Shown one piece after another: positions 22,626-35,612 of a stretch of 64,000 bases of DNA. This stretch comes from Manis javanica (taxonomy: Eukaryota > Chordata > Mammalia > Pholidota > Manidae): positions 32,383,738-32,447,737 of the forward strand of contig NC_133172.1 in NCBI RefSeq assembly GCF_040802235.1, read 5' to 3'. The stretch's first letter is position 1; each line of letters starts with the position of its first letter. The notes under the pieces were generated by a model. The model worked only from the letters and a program-made list of their open reading frames with translations, was not told the DNA's origin and ran no database searches. The position numbers were made by a program, and so were the translations under genes.

Positions 22626-24004
22626 CAACCATGCTTCTTGGTGGGGCTCGGGGCACATTTCCCGGCAGGCTGATGTGGGCACATTGTGTCTTGTTTGCCT
22701 GTCATAACACCCATTGCAGAGGAGCTGATGCAGCTTCCCCGGGACCCGGAGCTCTGGGCCCCGGGCTCCCCCTGGGGTGTGGAGAGGTTTGCCAGCCTCT
22801 CATGCAGGTGTGCACAAGCACTAGCTGGTGGCCAGGATGCCGGTTTCCTGCTGACCTGTCACTGGGCACTGAGGAGCCCAGTGTGTTAAGGCAGCGGCCT
22901 GCCGAGGTGAAGCTGCTGTGCCTGCTCTCATCCCCGGGGAGTGCGGGGCCCTGCGCCTGGAGGGCTGAGCACGTCACTCCCAGCAGTGCCAATTACACTT
23001 TTTGGCAGAGGAGGCAGCCAGGAGCAATTTCATTTGCTTCCCTATGCCTTTTACTTGCCTTTAGATGTCAGCTCATTACCGAGCCAGAGGAAAGGCAGCC
23101 TTGGAGGTGGCAGGAGGCGGGGCAAGGCTGCCTGCACCCCAAGTACCATTTCTGTCAGACACCGGCACTAATAACCCCAGCTTCTGTGAGGCCTGTCAGC
23201 ACCCTCGGAATGGGAAGGGACCTCTGAGAGGTGCCTGGTGCCAGCAGGCTGTGACAGTCCCTGCCCCGCCTTCACCTCCTCATTGAAGGTAGGGCTTCAC
23301 CCAGAATCCACTTGGGGACAGCATGCCCCAGAGGACCCCAAGGCGGCCTTGCTCTTGTCCCGGGCCCAGCGTGGGCCTCCCAGCCCTGCCTTTGCTCCCC
23401 AAAGCCATGGGGCACAGCCCTAGCCTCACCCCTTCTCCTAAGATGCACATGGCTGTTTTGCAAAGCCGATACGGTTCAGCCAAATGTGTATGGACTCCTA
23501 AGGCTGTGCCAAGAGCACCTTTCTCCAATCGTTAACGTTTTATCACTTCCCAGTCACACCCCCTGTGTGGGGCTCTGATCTGATTTTTGGTCTTGTCACC
23601 TCCTAAACCAGCAGACCACTGAACCTGACCTCTCTTCTCAGGGGCTCACATTCTTTAAAGTCCTTACTGATTAATGTATGTCCATTACATTTGCTGTATC
23701 CAGCATCAACCTTTAGCATGAGAAGGGGGAATGGGTGCAAGACCCATTTTCTAGTACCAGAATGTGACCTTGAAGAGAAAATGACCAGCATCCTGGCCTA
23801 GACTCCCCATCTCCTGCTGACTGACCGATGGGTTTCCTCTCCCCTCTACTTTCTGCCCACTAAGTGGAAGAATCCTGGTAAATTCGGTCCATGAGCCTCG
23901 CAGATAGAAGGGTTTCTACTTTGACTTGAGACCTTCTAGAAATGACTTTGGCATAGACCAACCTGCTGGCAGAGGGTGATGGAGGGCAGGGTGGAATGCT
24001 CACA

Positions 24005-24170
24005 CCCAGTAGTTCTCATCCTACAAGTGCTTCTGGGGAGATTTTAAAAAATACCAGTGCCTGGGCCTCACCTCCATGGTGCTGATTTGTTGGTCTGGGG
24101 TGTGGCCAGGCATCAAGATATTTCAAGCACACAGGTGACTGTTTGCAGCTAGGCTGAGAACCCAGAGCCT
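24005..24170 (+). mobile_element. MER5-like hAT-Charlie element
   Basis: It begins cagtagttctcatcctacaa and has cagtgcctgggcctcacctc, then ggtctggggtgtggcc and a ctaggctgagaaccc end. Confidence 0.65.
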
Positions 24171-26024
24171 TGTGCTTCCCTCAGTGAATCTCAATGGACC
24201 CCTTTAAGGGAAATACCTAACTTCAGAGTGCGCAGGCAGCAGCTTCTGTATTGCTGTTTCCTAGGGCTGCACACAGTAGGTGCTCAACAATTGGAAAAGA
24301 AGGAATGTGAGATAAAGGAGGGTGTGAGGGTGTGAGGTAGAGGACTGAGAATTTCGCTTCCTTTACTCATCAGGAGGGTCTATGACATACTCCTGTGAGG
24401 CCTTGGCTGTGGAGGTTTACAAAGCAGTAACATTTCAAAAAAGAATCTGGGGAAGAAAAAAATAGCATCACCACTTTTAATTTTGCTAAATAAGAAGGTA
24501 AAAAAGAAAAAAACTGCAGTCTCTTACTGTTTAAAGAAAAAAAAAAGGATGTAATTTAGCTTCATTTAAAAAGGAAAAACCCTCACTGCATTGTCTTTTT
24601 CACTCCCTTGAAAACCAGTGAAGATCTGACTGAATGTTTGCTGTGCTCCTGAACAATCAGGTGTGGTAGGGCAGGACTCACTCTCCCCATTTTAGAGACC
24701 GGAGAGCTGAGGCCGAACTGAGACACTTCTTCCAAAAGCCGAGGTCCCTTGTCCAGTCTGTGGCCTTAGCTGCCTGCCAGAGGACATGGGACAGGCTGAC
24801 ATCTATGATGTCTGGTGGGGGGCATGGTTTCCACGGCTTCAGTCACTGGCCAGCGACTCTGCAGGGACCATGGTGGTGGCCCTGCTTGTGTCATCAGGGC
24901 TCAGCTGCAGCCACAGTGTTCCAAGCCTGTCACAGCCAGTCCGGCCGCTGTCCAAGTGTGGTACCTCCCGGTGTGTGGCAGACAAGTTGTGTGGGACTCA
25001 GAGCCACACTCCCTGCAAACTCCTGCCCTACTCTGCCCTCCCCCAGTCCCTGTCCACTCTGAGCCTCCAAGAGCCCCTTCTCTGATCCCTAGGACCTTAC
25101 CTGGCATGGCCCACCAACGTGTCATGTTTGACCTATCTGGGGTTTCAAAACTTTTACATTTCCCAAATCCAAAGGTTTTACCTGTCTAGATTTTTAACTT
25201 TCCTCATAAAAATAAAAAAAGGTGCTCCCACATGGCAGCATTCTGTGGGAGAGAATAGGGTCCACCCCCGCAGATGGCTCATGTTCTCCAGGGCCCACAT
25301 GCTTTCCTTGGCTTACCCACCCCCCAGCATCTCAACTTATGACCGCAAAGATGCTCAAGTCCTTCCCGGGGGGCAGCAATGTCAGTGAAAACCTGGGCCT
25401 GTTCAAGGCAGAATTTAACAGAGAAGGTTGCTAATGACATGTGGGTGGAGGGGGGCGGTGAGACTTTGCCTGTCACCCCTTAAAGAGGCAGACTGGTTGG
25501 AAGGAACCCCAACTCAAAAGACTCAGGCTGGATCCCATCTGGCTCTGCCACTGAGCTGCTGTCTCTGTGTGCTTTTCTATAAAGTGGGCCCAATGGGGCC
25601 TGCTTTGCTTCAGCTCTGAGGTCTTTGGAGATGGAAGCAAGGCAAGAAATGCCAAGAGGAGATTCTTACACATCAAATTCCCTGAACAAATCCCCCACCC
25701 CCAGCTCTGTTGGGCAGGGGAGCCGAAAGGCTGCTGATGTGGAGGGATCTCAGGGTGGGCACGCGGGGAAGCCCAGCACTACCCTGTCCAGGCCTGGCTC
25801 TGGCTGTGACTCCTGCCTCTCCTGGCTGCCATTCAGGTGAGAATTTGGCCCTTTCCCATCTGCACATCCAGGAGAATGTGACTCCAAAATCTCTGGACCT
25901 GCCTGATGTCCTGGATCCTGCAGTCTAGTTTGGGGGATGGATTTTGAGGAGGTGTTGGGAACTATCAGCCAGGTCATGGAATGCAGGCTTGGGGGTTTGG
26001 CTCAGAGGGCAGAATGGCTTGTGG

Positions 26025-26270
26025 TGGAGAGTATGAACTTTGGAGTCAGGCAGACCCTAACTGAGTCCAGATTCTGCTACCTCCTAGCTGTGTGACCTTG
26101 GACAAGTACCCGACCTCTCTGCTTCTGATTCCTTCTCTGTAACATGGACTAATCAGAGTACCCACCTCACTGGGCTGTTGTGAGAATCAGATTAAATGAT
26201 CCAAAGGGCATGTAGTGTTTAGGTCGGAGCCTGAAGCAGTGTAAGTCCACAGTAGGTAGCTGTTGTTAGG
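26025..26270 (+). mobile_element. Near full-length MIR SINE
   Basis: From gagtatgaactttggagtca it passes through ctagctgtgtgaccttgg, ggctgttgtgagaatcagat and ccacagtaggtagctgttg. It is one of the best-preserved MIR copies here. Confidence 0.93.
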
Positions 26271-26794
26271 AGGACGCTGACCCCACAGGGCTCGTGGAGA
26301 AGGAGGTGCAGTCCTTCAGGATGCCCTCTTCCCATCCCAGCGGCAGAGCCCTGTGGGTCAGCTCTTGTGGCGTACCACTGCTGCACGCTTAAGGGCCACT
26401 GTACCTGCCCGCCTGCTTTCCTCTTCCACACTTGTTGGGGTCGCTCCATTCCTTCCGGACCTGACTCGCAGTGTGCACTTGGCAGGCCCACCCTCTCTGG
26501 GTCTTAAATCCAGTTTTGGCTTAATGAGATTGCCAATGACCCTGACAAGCTAGGCCTTGGGGTGGCAGTGCTATGCCCTAAAATGGTGGGGCCATGGTGG
26601 GACCTGCACCCTCAAAGTCTAAGTCATGCCCAGAGGCTCCTTCCCCCACCCTGTGGGGGGCAGGGGGAGCCTCTGGACAGTTCTTGGCTGCCCTGAATCT
26701 GGGACTCTCCTTGTCCTCAAGGAATCTGGCTCAGCCTCTGGCACCAGGCTGTGAGCCCTAGGATTGCTGAGGTGTCTAAATTGCCTTATCTTCC

Positions 26795-26935
26795 ATTATG
26801 GAGCACCTACTGTATGCTCAGCATGCATTTTTGGACATCCTTAGAACAGCCTTGTGAGGAAATGAAAGAGGAAACTGTTACAGTTCAGATAAGTGACTTT
26901 CCAAGGCCATGGTTAATTTGTCATGGTGTTAAACA
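26795..26935 (-). mobile_element. MIR SINE fragment
   Basis: It has ggagcacctactgtatgctc, cagccttgtgaggaaatga and agtgactttccaaggcca in reverse-MIR order. Confidence 0.75.
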
Positions 26936-27184
26936 CAGCATGACTCCTGTCCATGGGGACAAGCTATTAGCCACTTGACCTTCCCTTCCCAGGAGCCTTT
27001 GGACACTGACAAAGACTGGGAAAAGAAAAAGATTAACAATCCTACATCTTCTTCTACCATCACCCAGCCAAGCCCTGGGAAATGTGAGTGAAGGAAATGC
27101 CACGAGGTGGGGCTGCTGGCATGGCCTAAGGCACTGGTGCAGCAAGACGGTGTCCTGCTGGCCCCCTTCACGCACAGTGCCAGT

Positions 27185-27830
27185 CACATTTGTAACTACA
27201 GTCGAATCTCACTATGTTCTATGAAGTCACCGCTAACACTGAATCAGTGAATACCAAACCATTGCTCCTGGAGGAAATACATGGTTAGGTTCCTTTGAGC
27301 CTCTAGTAACAACATATTCACCAACCAGTCAATACATAACCTGGTTTTGTTTGTGTTTCTGTTTAAAGATCCTGATTTACTATAGGATAATGATTCATTA
27401 ACATTGAACTCTTGGCCAGTGATAGTATAACAAGCCTGGATGAAGCAAATCTAACGTGTATTTTCTCTGTAAGGCACGTCATAGCCTCTTGCACTTAGGA
27501 ACACTGGACGGCACTGCCACACTGTGCTGGGGGGAGCATTTTAAACAGTGAAATCACCAACACAAAGCACAAAAATGCAAAAAGCATGGCACTAAGTAGA
27601 CTACAAAAAAGAACACCTGTTTGTAATATGAGAACTGAAACCAGGCAGCAGAGTGTTGCTTTTAGGTCAGCTGGGAACACACACATCTGTCTAGTGGCTC
27701 AAATTTTTTGCTGCTCTGCGCATGACTGTGAAAGTGCCGTTAGTATTGATTTTGGGGTTACAAGTAAATGTTAGTGAGTAGATGAATTCATAAATAAAGA
27801 ATCTGTGAATAATCAGATCAACTGTGTATA
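27185..27830. mobile_element. Possible Tigger/mariner-type DNA transposon fossil
   Basis: The left end (cagtcgaatctcactatg) and the inverse of the right end (cagttgatctgattattcac) are similar. Internal text such as atggttaggttcctttgagc and aagaatctgtgaataatc suggests a TcMar-type element. The terminal repeats are degraded. Confidence 0.45.
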
Positions 27831-28689
27831 CGTGTTTGTGCCTCTGATTATTTGGTTAACATCCGTTCCCACTAAAGCACTACCTTGTTCACCAAAGGTT
27901 ATTTTATAATTCCAAAGGCCCACCAACCATAGGAGTTTGTGAGATATCTGTGGCGTAAATGACAGTGCCTTTCTGGCCTCCCCACAGGGCCCCAAGCCAG
28001 ACCTAGCATATGGCCTTCTTTCGGCACTTAACACATGTCTGTTGATTGGATCCGTAAAGACAGACGGGAAGGGAGTATCCCCTCTCTCAGGGTCTGCTCA
28101 GCTCATTAATGTGCTGATTTTGCAGCCAGGGAAGAACAGCAAGCAGCGTTTGGACAGACTGAAGACCAGGAGTGTACTGGGGAGGCTCTGCATGGTGCAG
28201 AGGCAGGGGCTTGGTCTGTTGGCTCTCACACAGTCTAGTACACAGGTCCTGGATGACCTTGAGTGGCTCAGTTCCCTGGCCAGATCTTCTTCAGGTGGAG
28301 AGGGGCCCCTGGCCATTTTAGCCAAGTTTACCTGATTCCATTTCCTCTGACTCCATCCTCAAAAAGCAGCATCTGATTGTGAGTTGTTCAGAAATTCCTA
28401 GCCAGAATTGTGTGGCCCATGTGACCTTTTTTTTAATCTCCTTCCTCCCTACCTGCCTCCTTCTTTCATGGTGGAGAAAGAGTTCAGTGTTTACATATCT
28501 CACTAGGCTTTACTGTGCAGTTTTGCTACTGCAAGGCAGTTTCTGGGGTCTGACCATTTCCTAGTGACAGGGAGCTGCCAAAATCAAGCTTGGTCAAGGC
28601 TTAGGCAGGGAAAAGGGTGACCCAAACTTGGTACTCACTGCTGGAGAGGTATTTCTCAGGGCCAGCTGGCCTTTGCCTGGACCACACCT

Positions 28690-29130
28690 GTCCCAAGTTC
28701 ATCTCCAGATTCCTCTATGCATCCATACTTTGTGTGTGTGCTGTGATAACTACTGTGTGTCAGGCATGCTCAGCACTGAATAAAACAGACATCCTCCCTC
28801 TCTTCACAGAGCTTTCAGTCCAGTAGGGACAGCTGTCACACAAACACTGTGTTGTTACCAACTGTGATAACTTATGGGGAGACCTGTGAGGGAAGAACAG
28901 AAGGGACATGTTTGACTTTGGGGATTGGACAGGGCCTCTCCAGGAAGACACATTTAGGTGGCCACTTCAAGGATGAGGAGGAATTAGCCAAGTGAAAAGT
29001 TAGAGGAAATAGCTTGTGTAAATGCCCCGGGGTGGGAGAGAGGGCAGGCCATTGGATGAACTGATGGAAGGCAGTGTGGCCGAGTACAGACAGCAAGGGG
29101 GAGGCCAAGGGTGGACAGGGCCTGGGGGGC
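28690..29130 (+). mobile_element. L2 LINE, 3' part
   Basis: It has actgtgtgtcaggcatgctc, acagagctttcagtccagta, cagggcctctccaggaagac and ttggatgaactgatgga-like text in L2 order. Confidence 0.85.
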
Positions 29131-30491
29131 CGAGGTGGGGAGTGTGCTCATTACCCTGGGGACACATTTAGAAGTAGGAGGGTCAGCAGGGAGTATGGGA
29201 CAGGATGTGACCATCTGGCACTTAGTGGAGAAGGGATTAGAAACAGCAGACTGGAGAGGGGGCTCTCTCATCACAGGATAGAAGTTACCTATGACAGTCT
29301 TACCTATAAAAGTGCTAAGGATCCACTTGTCTACACTGCAGATCAGCAATACCTTCCTTGCTGTTGACAACATCTTAAGTAGGGGAAGGAACAAAAAATA
29401 AACTTGGAGAAAAAGAGAGGGCAAAGACAGAGACTGAGAGAAAGAGGACTTGATTTCCTCTCTCTGGTACTTGCTGAATTGGCGCTCGTAAGGGCAGGAA
29501 AGGAATGGCTGACTTAGGTCCCTCTGCCAGGAGAGGGGAAAGAAGAGAGGCATGATATTGACTTAAACGTGGGGGATTTAAAAGGCCCCTATGTTCCCAC
29601 TTTGTGCTTTGCTTCTAACAGACAGCCTGGGACCTTTGAAGTCAGTCTGGCCCAGTGGGGAGCGGGCTTCTGTGGAGACAAGATGCTAACAGGGGCGGGG
29701 GAAGGGGGCCAAGGGGCGGCCGAAACTCTATTAGGCATGCTCTAGCAAAAAGAAAGGCAAATCCAATGATAATGTACATCTGTTTCAGGGAATTTATAAG
29801 CTTTGAACATTTTTTATGGGCAGATAAGTGGGTCCTTTTCTTAACCATAACTTAGAACTTCAAAGCTGAGTGTGTGGATAATGCAAATTGCTGAAATATG
29901 AGATTTTCCCTACAAAGAGGTTTCCAAAAAAGACCAAGAAAAGAGAGATGGAGAGAGAGAGAAAACGAAGGCTAATTGATGCCACAGTCTTTTATGTACA
30001 TGGCAAAAGGGGGACAGAAATTGATTTTTATGAAATAAGAAATTGCTGGGAGACAGGGAGAGAAGGAGGAGTACACGAGGCAGGCACGGGGGCTGGGATC
30101 GCAGCCTGGCAGGTCAGCCGCAGGGACACAGCCTCCTCTCTCTAGGGCTCCTCACCCTTAGTGGGGAAGCCAAGACGAACGGACACAGACATTTCAGAGC
30201 CAGCCAAGGCAGTGTCAGCCCTGGTCCATCTGAGGTCCAAGGAGCTCATGGGCAGGGTGGAGCCTGCAGGCCTGGGGAAATCAGGAAAGGCTTCCTGGGG
30301 GAGAGTGGCTTTAGGGGCAGGCACCATACTGGGAGGTTGGGGGGCATTCTAGCTGGTGAAACAGCTGAATCAGGGAACTCCCCTGGTTATGCTTCTGCCA
30401 CGCAGCCTCCCCCACAGTCAGCCTTCTGTGCTCTTCTCCCCCACCCCACCCCCACCCCCAGCATAGTAAACACTCAGTATATATACTTGTG

Positions 30492-30512
30492 GAATGAATG
30501 AATGAATGAATG
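30492..30512. repeat. (GAAT)n short tandem repeat at a LINE/MIR tail
   Basis: Five GAAT units follow a segment resembling the L2/MIR end (agtaaacactcagtatatat). Confidence 0.9.
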
Positions 30513-30879
30513 CCATGCAGGGGCAACCAGCCCCTTCTTTTCATCATTTCACATGTCTGTGGTGGGAAATTCAGACTGGAAGGAAAGAGGGGGTGGGTTT
30601 CAGTCCTTATGGTTGACTCCATTGTCCTTTCTGCCCCTAGGTGAGCAGTCTAGGCCAGTTCTTTTTTTTCATTATTATAGTTTGGTTTTCAAATATACAA
30701 CATGAATTTTTGAGCTTGTAAAGTTGTTTTTATTTGCATTATAAATGTGGGTTCTTTTTCTCCTCTTCTTCTCCCTCTCTCCGTCCTCTCTCTTTCACCT
30801 TCTCCACTTCCTCCTCTTCCAGCAAATTCACAGAAGCAGAAGCAGTCTCTATTAATTTTGTCTAAATCAGTCTTGGCAA

Positions 30880-31110
30880 AGGCATCCCCATGACTGGGTC
30901 AGGAAAGGTCATGTGACCTTTTCCGGCCAATGAGATCTGAAGGAAAAGTCTGTTGAGGGGCTTGTAAGACGTCATCGTGGCAGCCATCTTGCCACCAGCC
31001 TGAGATCACAGAGCACCGAACAAGAGAGCCCGGGTCCTGGAGGATGTCACTGAGCTATGGCTCCTGTAGTACCTGACAGCTTGTTAGCATCTGCTGTGCA
31101 GTGGTTTGAC
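30880..31110 (+). mobile_element. LTR-like interspersed repeat, family not assigned (copy 1)
   Basis: It has gtcatgtgaccttttccggc, aatgagatctgaaggaaaag, gtggcagccatcttgccacc and gagcccgggtcctggagga. A related copy is at 32200-32675. Confidence 0.5.
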
Positions 31111-31439
31111 TTTTCTCAAGAGAAGATCCTGAGATGAGGATCTGAGAGAAAGTTGTTATTTTGAAGTGAGATGGAAGGGAAGCAACCATGGGCAACTAGA
31201 GCTTATTCCTGCTAGGAACCCTGGGAACACACCCACAGAGCAAGAGAGCTTGAATCCCACCCATTCATGTCAGTCACTGGCCAAAGGCTGCTCCCACCCA
31301 CAGGCAGAGCAAGGCCTGATGGCCAGAGCCTTCCACAGAGCTTCAGGCACTGGCGTGTGGAAAATGGCCTGGCATTCAGAAGTGCTTCATGCAGGGGACT
31401 CAAAGACCTGGCATCGTTTGCTCCTTGGAGTTTCTGATG

Positions 31440-31580
31440 CTGAAGGCATCCTAATCCAGGCCAGGTTTTGGTGGATGGACTCGAGGAAAAGGTCAGGGGT
31501 TTGGACATTTTCCTGGGAATCCATGGGGAGCCATTGAAGGTTTTGGGCAGGCGTCCTCATGATGAGCGTGAGGACATTAA
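31440..31580 (+). mobile_element. L2 fragment
   Basis: It contains atccatggggagccattgaa followed by ggttttgggcaggcg, typical of L2. Confidence 0.65.
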
Positions 31581-31859
31581 AGAGTGTAGAGTGGTTGGAG
31601 GTACCTGGGATTACTCTAAGGAAGCTCAGCATCCTGTCTACCTGACATCCTGCCAGCATTGCGGGGGATTTCAGCTCTCACCTGGCCAGTTGCTCCATTT
31701 TGTAAACCCTCCCCACCATCACCATCAAAGCCCTCCTTTTTCTCTCTTCTTTAGCCACCTGCTCCTGGACCCACTGTGGACCCAGAAGCGCCTCACCTTG
31801 GAAGCCACAAAAAGTGTCACTTCCCTGTCCTCATAGTCCCTCGTGGTTCTTCCCATCAA

Positions 31860-32130
31860 GTTTCTTTCTCTCCTTCATCTCCACTTTCTGCTTGTTCTAC
31901 AGTAGCCCTGATCTGGATTTACACCATTCTCTGTCCAAATCCTCAACACCATCACCTCTGTCTTTTCTGCCCCACCCATCTGCCAGAAGCCAACTCTGGA
32001 AAACTATAGCACTCAGGATCAAGGGCTCTGGAGTCAGAAGGACAGCCATCATTAATCCCACCAAGTTGCCACTGACTTTCTTTGTCCCTAAATCCAGTGG
32101 GTGTCTCAGTAGCTACCTTTCTTGACCCCT
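31860..32130 (-). mobile_element. Possible L2 fragment with a short MIR piece
   Basis: Pyrimidine-rich L2-style text has the MIR phrase agggctctggagtcagaagg embedded near 32020. Confidence 0.45.
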
Positions 32131-32199
32131 TGGCTATATTTCATAATGGTGACCATATTCTCCCTTTCAGAACATTCTCTGCCCTTGGATTCTGTGCAT

Positions 32200-32675
32200 A
32201 GGCTGCTAGTTGTTACCCTGTTTCCACTCTTCCTTTCTTCTTGATAATAGAGCCTCTGATTTTGAGTTCAAGAATAAAGACTACAGTTCGCAGACTCTTT
32301 TGCAACTACATTTTGTAACTAAATTCTAGTCAGTAGGAAGTATCATGTGGCAGCTCCTGAGACTCTTCCTTAAGAGACAGCTTGTTTGTTCCTGTTGTCC
32401 CTTTTCTTCTCCATCCTGCTTCTATTCTGCTCCATGGAAAGCAGATGTGATGGCTGGAATTCTAGCCACCATTTTGGACCATGAGGACAAGGACAATACC
32501 CTAAAGATGATGGAGTGGCTGGGAGAAGCCTGTGTTCCTGAGGGCTTAGAGGAAGAGGGCTTCTATTCCAGATCTGGACACCTACATTTGGACTCTTAAA
32601 TGAGGAAGAAATCAACTTCTCACTTGTTTAAACTGCTCTCACTTGCAGCCAAACTAAATCCTCAGTGAAGTCACA
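32200..32675 (+). mobile_element. LTR-like interspersed repeat, family not assigned (copy 2)
   Basis: It has gatgtgatggctggaattct, agccaccattttggaccatg, aggacaaggacaataccct and a tail gaagaaatcaacttctcact with cttgcagccaaactaaatcc. It has the arrangement of copy 1 at 30880. Confidence 0.55.
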
Positions 32676-33144
32676 TTCCTAATATCAAGTCCTGTTGGAT
32701 TTTCTCTAGTCTCTCTGGACCACTTTTAGTAGTCAGCTCTGCTTAATCCTCCTTAAAAATTGTAGCATTGGAATTGGATAGTACACAGGACCTCTGTACT
32801 ATCTTTGCAGAATTTGTAAGTGTTACAAAATAAAAAGAAATTTTTAAATGGCAGTGTTGCTCTGATCTCAGTCCTGGCCCTCTTGTCTTCACAGACTCAC
32901 TTCCTAGGATCTCCTCCACTACAATGGCCTTGATGACCATCTCTAGGCTGTTGCAGAGGGGTTCCAAACAAACTTCCCATCCTACCCCAGAACTTGTTCT
33001 GAGCTGGGTAAATGACAAGACAACCACCAAGTAGCCCAAGCCAGAAGCCCAAGCCTGAGACCTTTTGGTTCTGCCTCCTAAAGAGATTTCACCTCTCCTC
33101 AGCCCACCATCCTAGCTGCACCGAGCCCGGGGCGAGGGCCCTGT

Positions 33145-33400
33145 GAGCTGTCCCCTGGCCCAGGCAGCCCCTCTTCCAGCCTTGCCCTTCCTGTCAGTTC
33201 CCACACTGCAGACTAGAAAGCACTTTTTCCAACACCAGTCTGACCATGCTGCTTCCCTGCTGCACACCCACCCCTGCCATCAGGACAAGGGCCCAACTCA
33301 CAGCCCTGCAGACTGGGCCCTCAAGGGGGCTGCCTCTGCCCACCTCCCGCCTCGCCTCCCGTCACCTCCTACCTTCCCTCTCAGCCCTGTCGTGATGTAC
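33145..33400 (-). mobile_element. L2 fragment
   Basis: It contains ccagtctgaccatgctgctt, then caggacaagggcccaactca, the usual reverse L2 middle region. Confidence 0.6.
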
Positions 33401-34269
33401 CTCCTCATAGGCCTTGAACAATGGAGACATCTGCCTTCCCTCTGTCTCCGAGGGTGGCCGCCTTTCCTGGTAGAGCCTGTTCTTGCCCTGGGTTCCCCTA
33501 GGCGGAGCCTGAGACAAGGATGTGAGGGCAGATGGTATTTTGGTGGAGTGATGCCAGGATGGGGGAGGCAGGAGAGTGAGCTGGAAGGCGACAAGTGGGC
33601 ACAAGGTTGCCACTGGAGGCGGTGGACCTCGGGGGTGTGTCCAGAATGTTCCCCAAGTGTCTACCTGCAGGACAAAAGGCTGGAGCCTGTTCCTGGTCAC
33701 TGCCTGTGTCTCAGAGGGGCTTTTCCAGAGATGTTGGCATCTCCTCAATTCTAGGCTGTGTGCTTGCAAGCTGGCTCCTGCAGGGCTGGGGCAGGCCCTG
33801 GGGATTTGCAGGAAGACAAGGGACAGCGTGGGTTGTGGTCCTGCTAAGGCAAGGTGAGGCTGTGTTTGCTGGACTGTCCCTGCAGCCACAGCTGAAATTG
33901 CAGGTGGCCCTGGGTCTGCACCACATCTGCCCCACTCTTACTTTGAGAACAGCTCCTCCAGGAAGTCCTCCTTGATCCCCCTCCTGGGCCTCTCTCAATC
34001 CCCCACACCACAACTGCTTGTCTGTAAACTACTTTGAGGCATAAAGGAGAGAAGATGATGGGGTTTAAGTAAGGATGTGGAAAAAAAGTTGCAGCAGAGG
34101 GAGAAGAATGTAGAGTTGCTTTAGGTTTATAGAAAGCTGTAATAGGGCTTTAATGGAGTCTGGACGGGCTTGGGAACCCATGCAGTCAGGGTGAGGAAAC
34201 AGCCTTTTCTTTGTTCTGGGCCCTCTGAGATGCCGTGGTGCCAAAGTCTCACTGAAGGTGAAGCGACCC

Positions 34270-34415
34270 TTTAGGCAAAGTGCTACACATTTATCCTCAT
34301 GGCAACTTTGGGGGGTAGGTTTTCTATGACATCCATTTTATAGATGAGAAAGCTAAGGCCGAAAGGTTGTATAATTTCTACGGCATTTGACCCAATCAGG
34401 TTTCAAAGCTCACAC
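34270..34415 (-). mobile_element. MIR SINE fragment
   Basis: It has catttatcctcatggcaact, ccattttatagatgagaaag and aggtttcaaagctcaca in reverse-MIR order. Confidence 0.8.
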
Positions 34416-34689
34416 CCCATGGCATTCTCTCTCTCTCTCTCCCTCTCCCCACGTCCCTCCCCACTTCCCTCCCCAGCATCATCTCCCGATCACCATGAAG
34501 CAGGGGCTGTGGTGGGCATCAGATCAGCTCCCATCCCATTGGTCAAAACAAGTCACACGGCCAAGCCCGAAGGCAGGAAAACACCCCCCCTCTAAGAGGG
34601 GTGAGGGACATGAAAATCTGCTGGGCAAAAATGCCATCTATTACACGGGCAAACTCAGGATGATGCCCACTCTTGGTAGTTAGACAAAC

Positions 34690-34810
34690 TGAGTAAGTCC
34701 CAGCTTGGCTGCCGATTTGCTTTGCAGTCTTGACAAAATCATTTCCCCTTTGTGAGTCTTAGTTTTCCCATCTCTGCAATTGCATATTTTATTATGGTTA
34801 ATAATACCTT
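34690..34810 (+). mobile_element. MIR SINE fragment
   Basis: It has gcagtcttgacaaaatcatt, gtgagtcttagttttcccat and ctctgcaattgcat, matching the MIR middle. Confidence 0.7.
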
Positions 34811-35579
34811 AAGTTGCAGGCTAGGCAACTGGAAAGGTGGCCTCCAAGGCTGCCGACAGTGAGGAGGGGGCGCACACAGCTGAGAGTGAGCCAAGGGGAG
34901 GACCCTAGTTTCCTCTCTACCTCCCTCCCGCACACATTGATTTAAATCCAGTTTTATCTGATGTGGGACCCCTCTTGACTGGGTTCCACAGATGATGGCT
35001 GCCCCGCCTCACTTCTGCTTCCCTGCAGGCCCCCATGCCTGCTCAGACAACCCGGTGGAGTGCTCCAGAGGCCCACAGGGGCTTCCAGTCCCATGGCAGA
35101 AGGCAGGGTGCAGGTGGGGTGAGGTGGGGTGCAGTGGGGTTGGTCGAGATGGCTGGAGGGCAGGCAGGCCTTCCCATAAACAGCCAAGCATCATGTGCCT
35201 CCTGCCAACGGGTGGCTTCAGATGCAGGAATTATGAAAAGAGAGAGTACAATTTCCTGATAAAATAGAAGAGGCGATTAAGTTAATGAAGGATCATTTTG
35301 CTGGTTTGAAAACTATAATTAATAGGCATTAATTGTATATTTAGAAGTTTAGTGAGGCGTCAGCTTGGGAGCCCTTGTCAAACACAATGACACTGTAAGC
35401 ACTGCATAATGAAGACAGGGCCCAGATGGTCCTCGAAGCCCCTAACGAGAGCTTTGCGAGGGGCTGCTGTAATGATAAAAGATGCCACTTGCTGTTCTGC
35501 TCTTCCTTTAACGACATCCTTTTCAAGATGATGCTTATCATTTGTACTTTCATCTTCAGTTAAATAGCATATGGCCCTG

Positions 35580-35612
35580 GCTGATTAAAACCCCCTCCTG
35601 GTTTTAATCAGC
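35580..35612. promoter_or_regulatory. Perfect 13-bp inverted repeat (hairpin-forming) in AT-rich unique sequence
   Basis: The arms gctgattaaaacc (35580-35592) and ggttttaatcagc (35600-35612) are exact reverse complements with a 7-base spacer. Each arm carries a TGATTAA/TTAATCA homeodomain-type core. The preceding 350 bases are AT-rich, low in repeats and look like a conserved noncoding element. Confidence 0.5.

Noticed and set aside
22458..22673. Glu/Gly/Lys-rich open frames
   Set aside because: Caused by the purine-only tract at 22490-22625.
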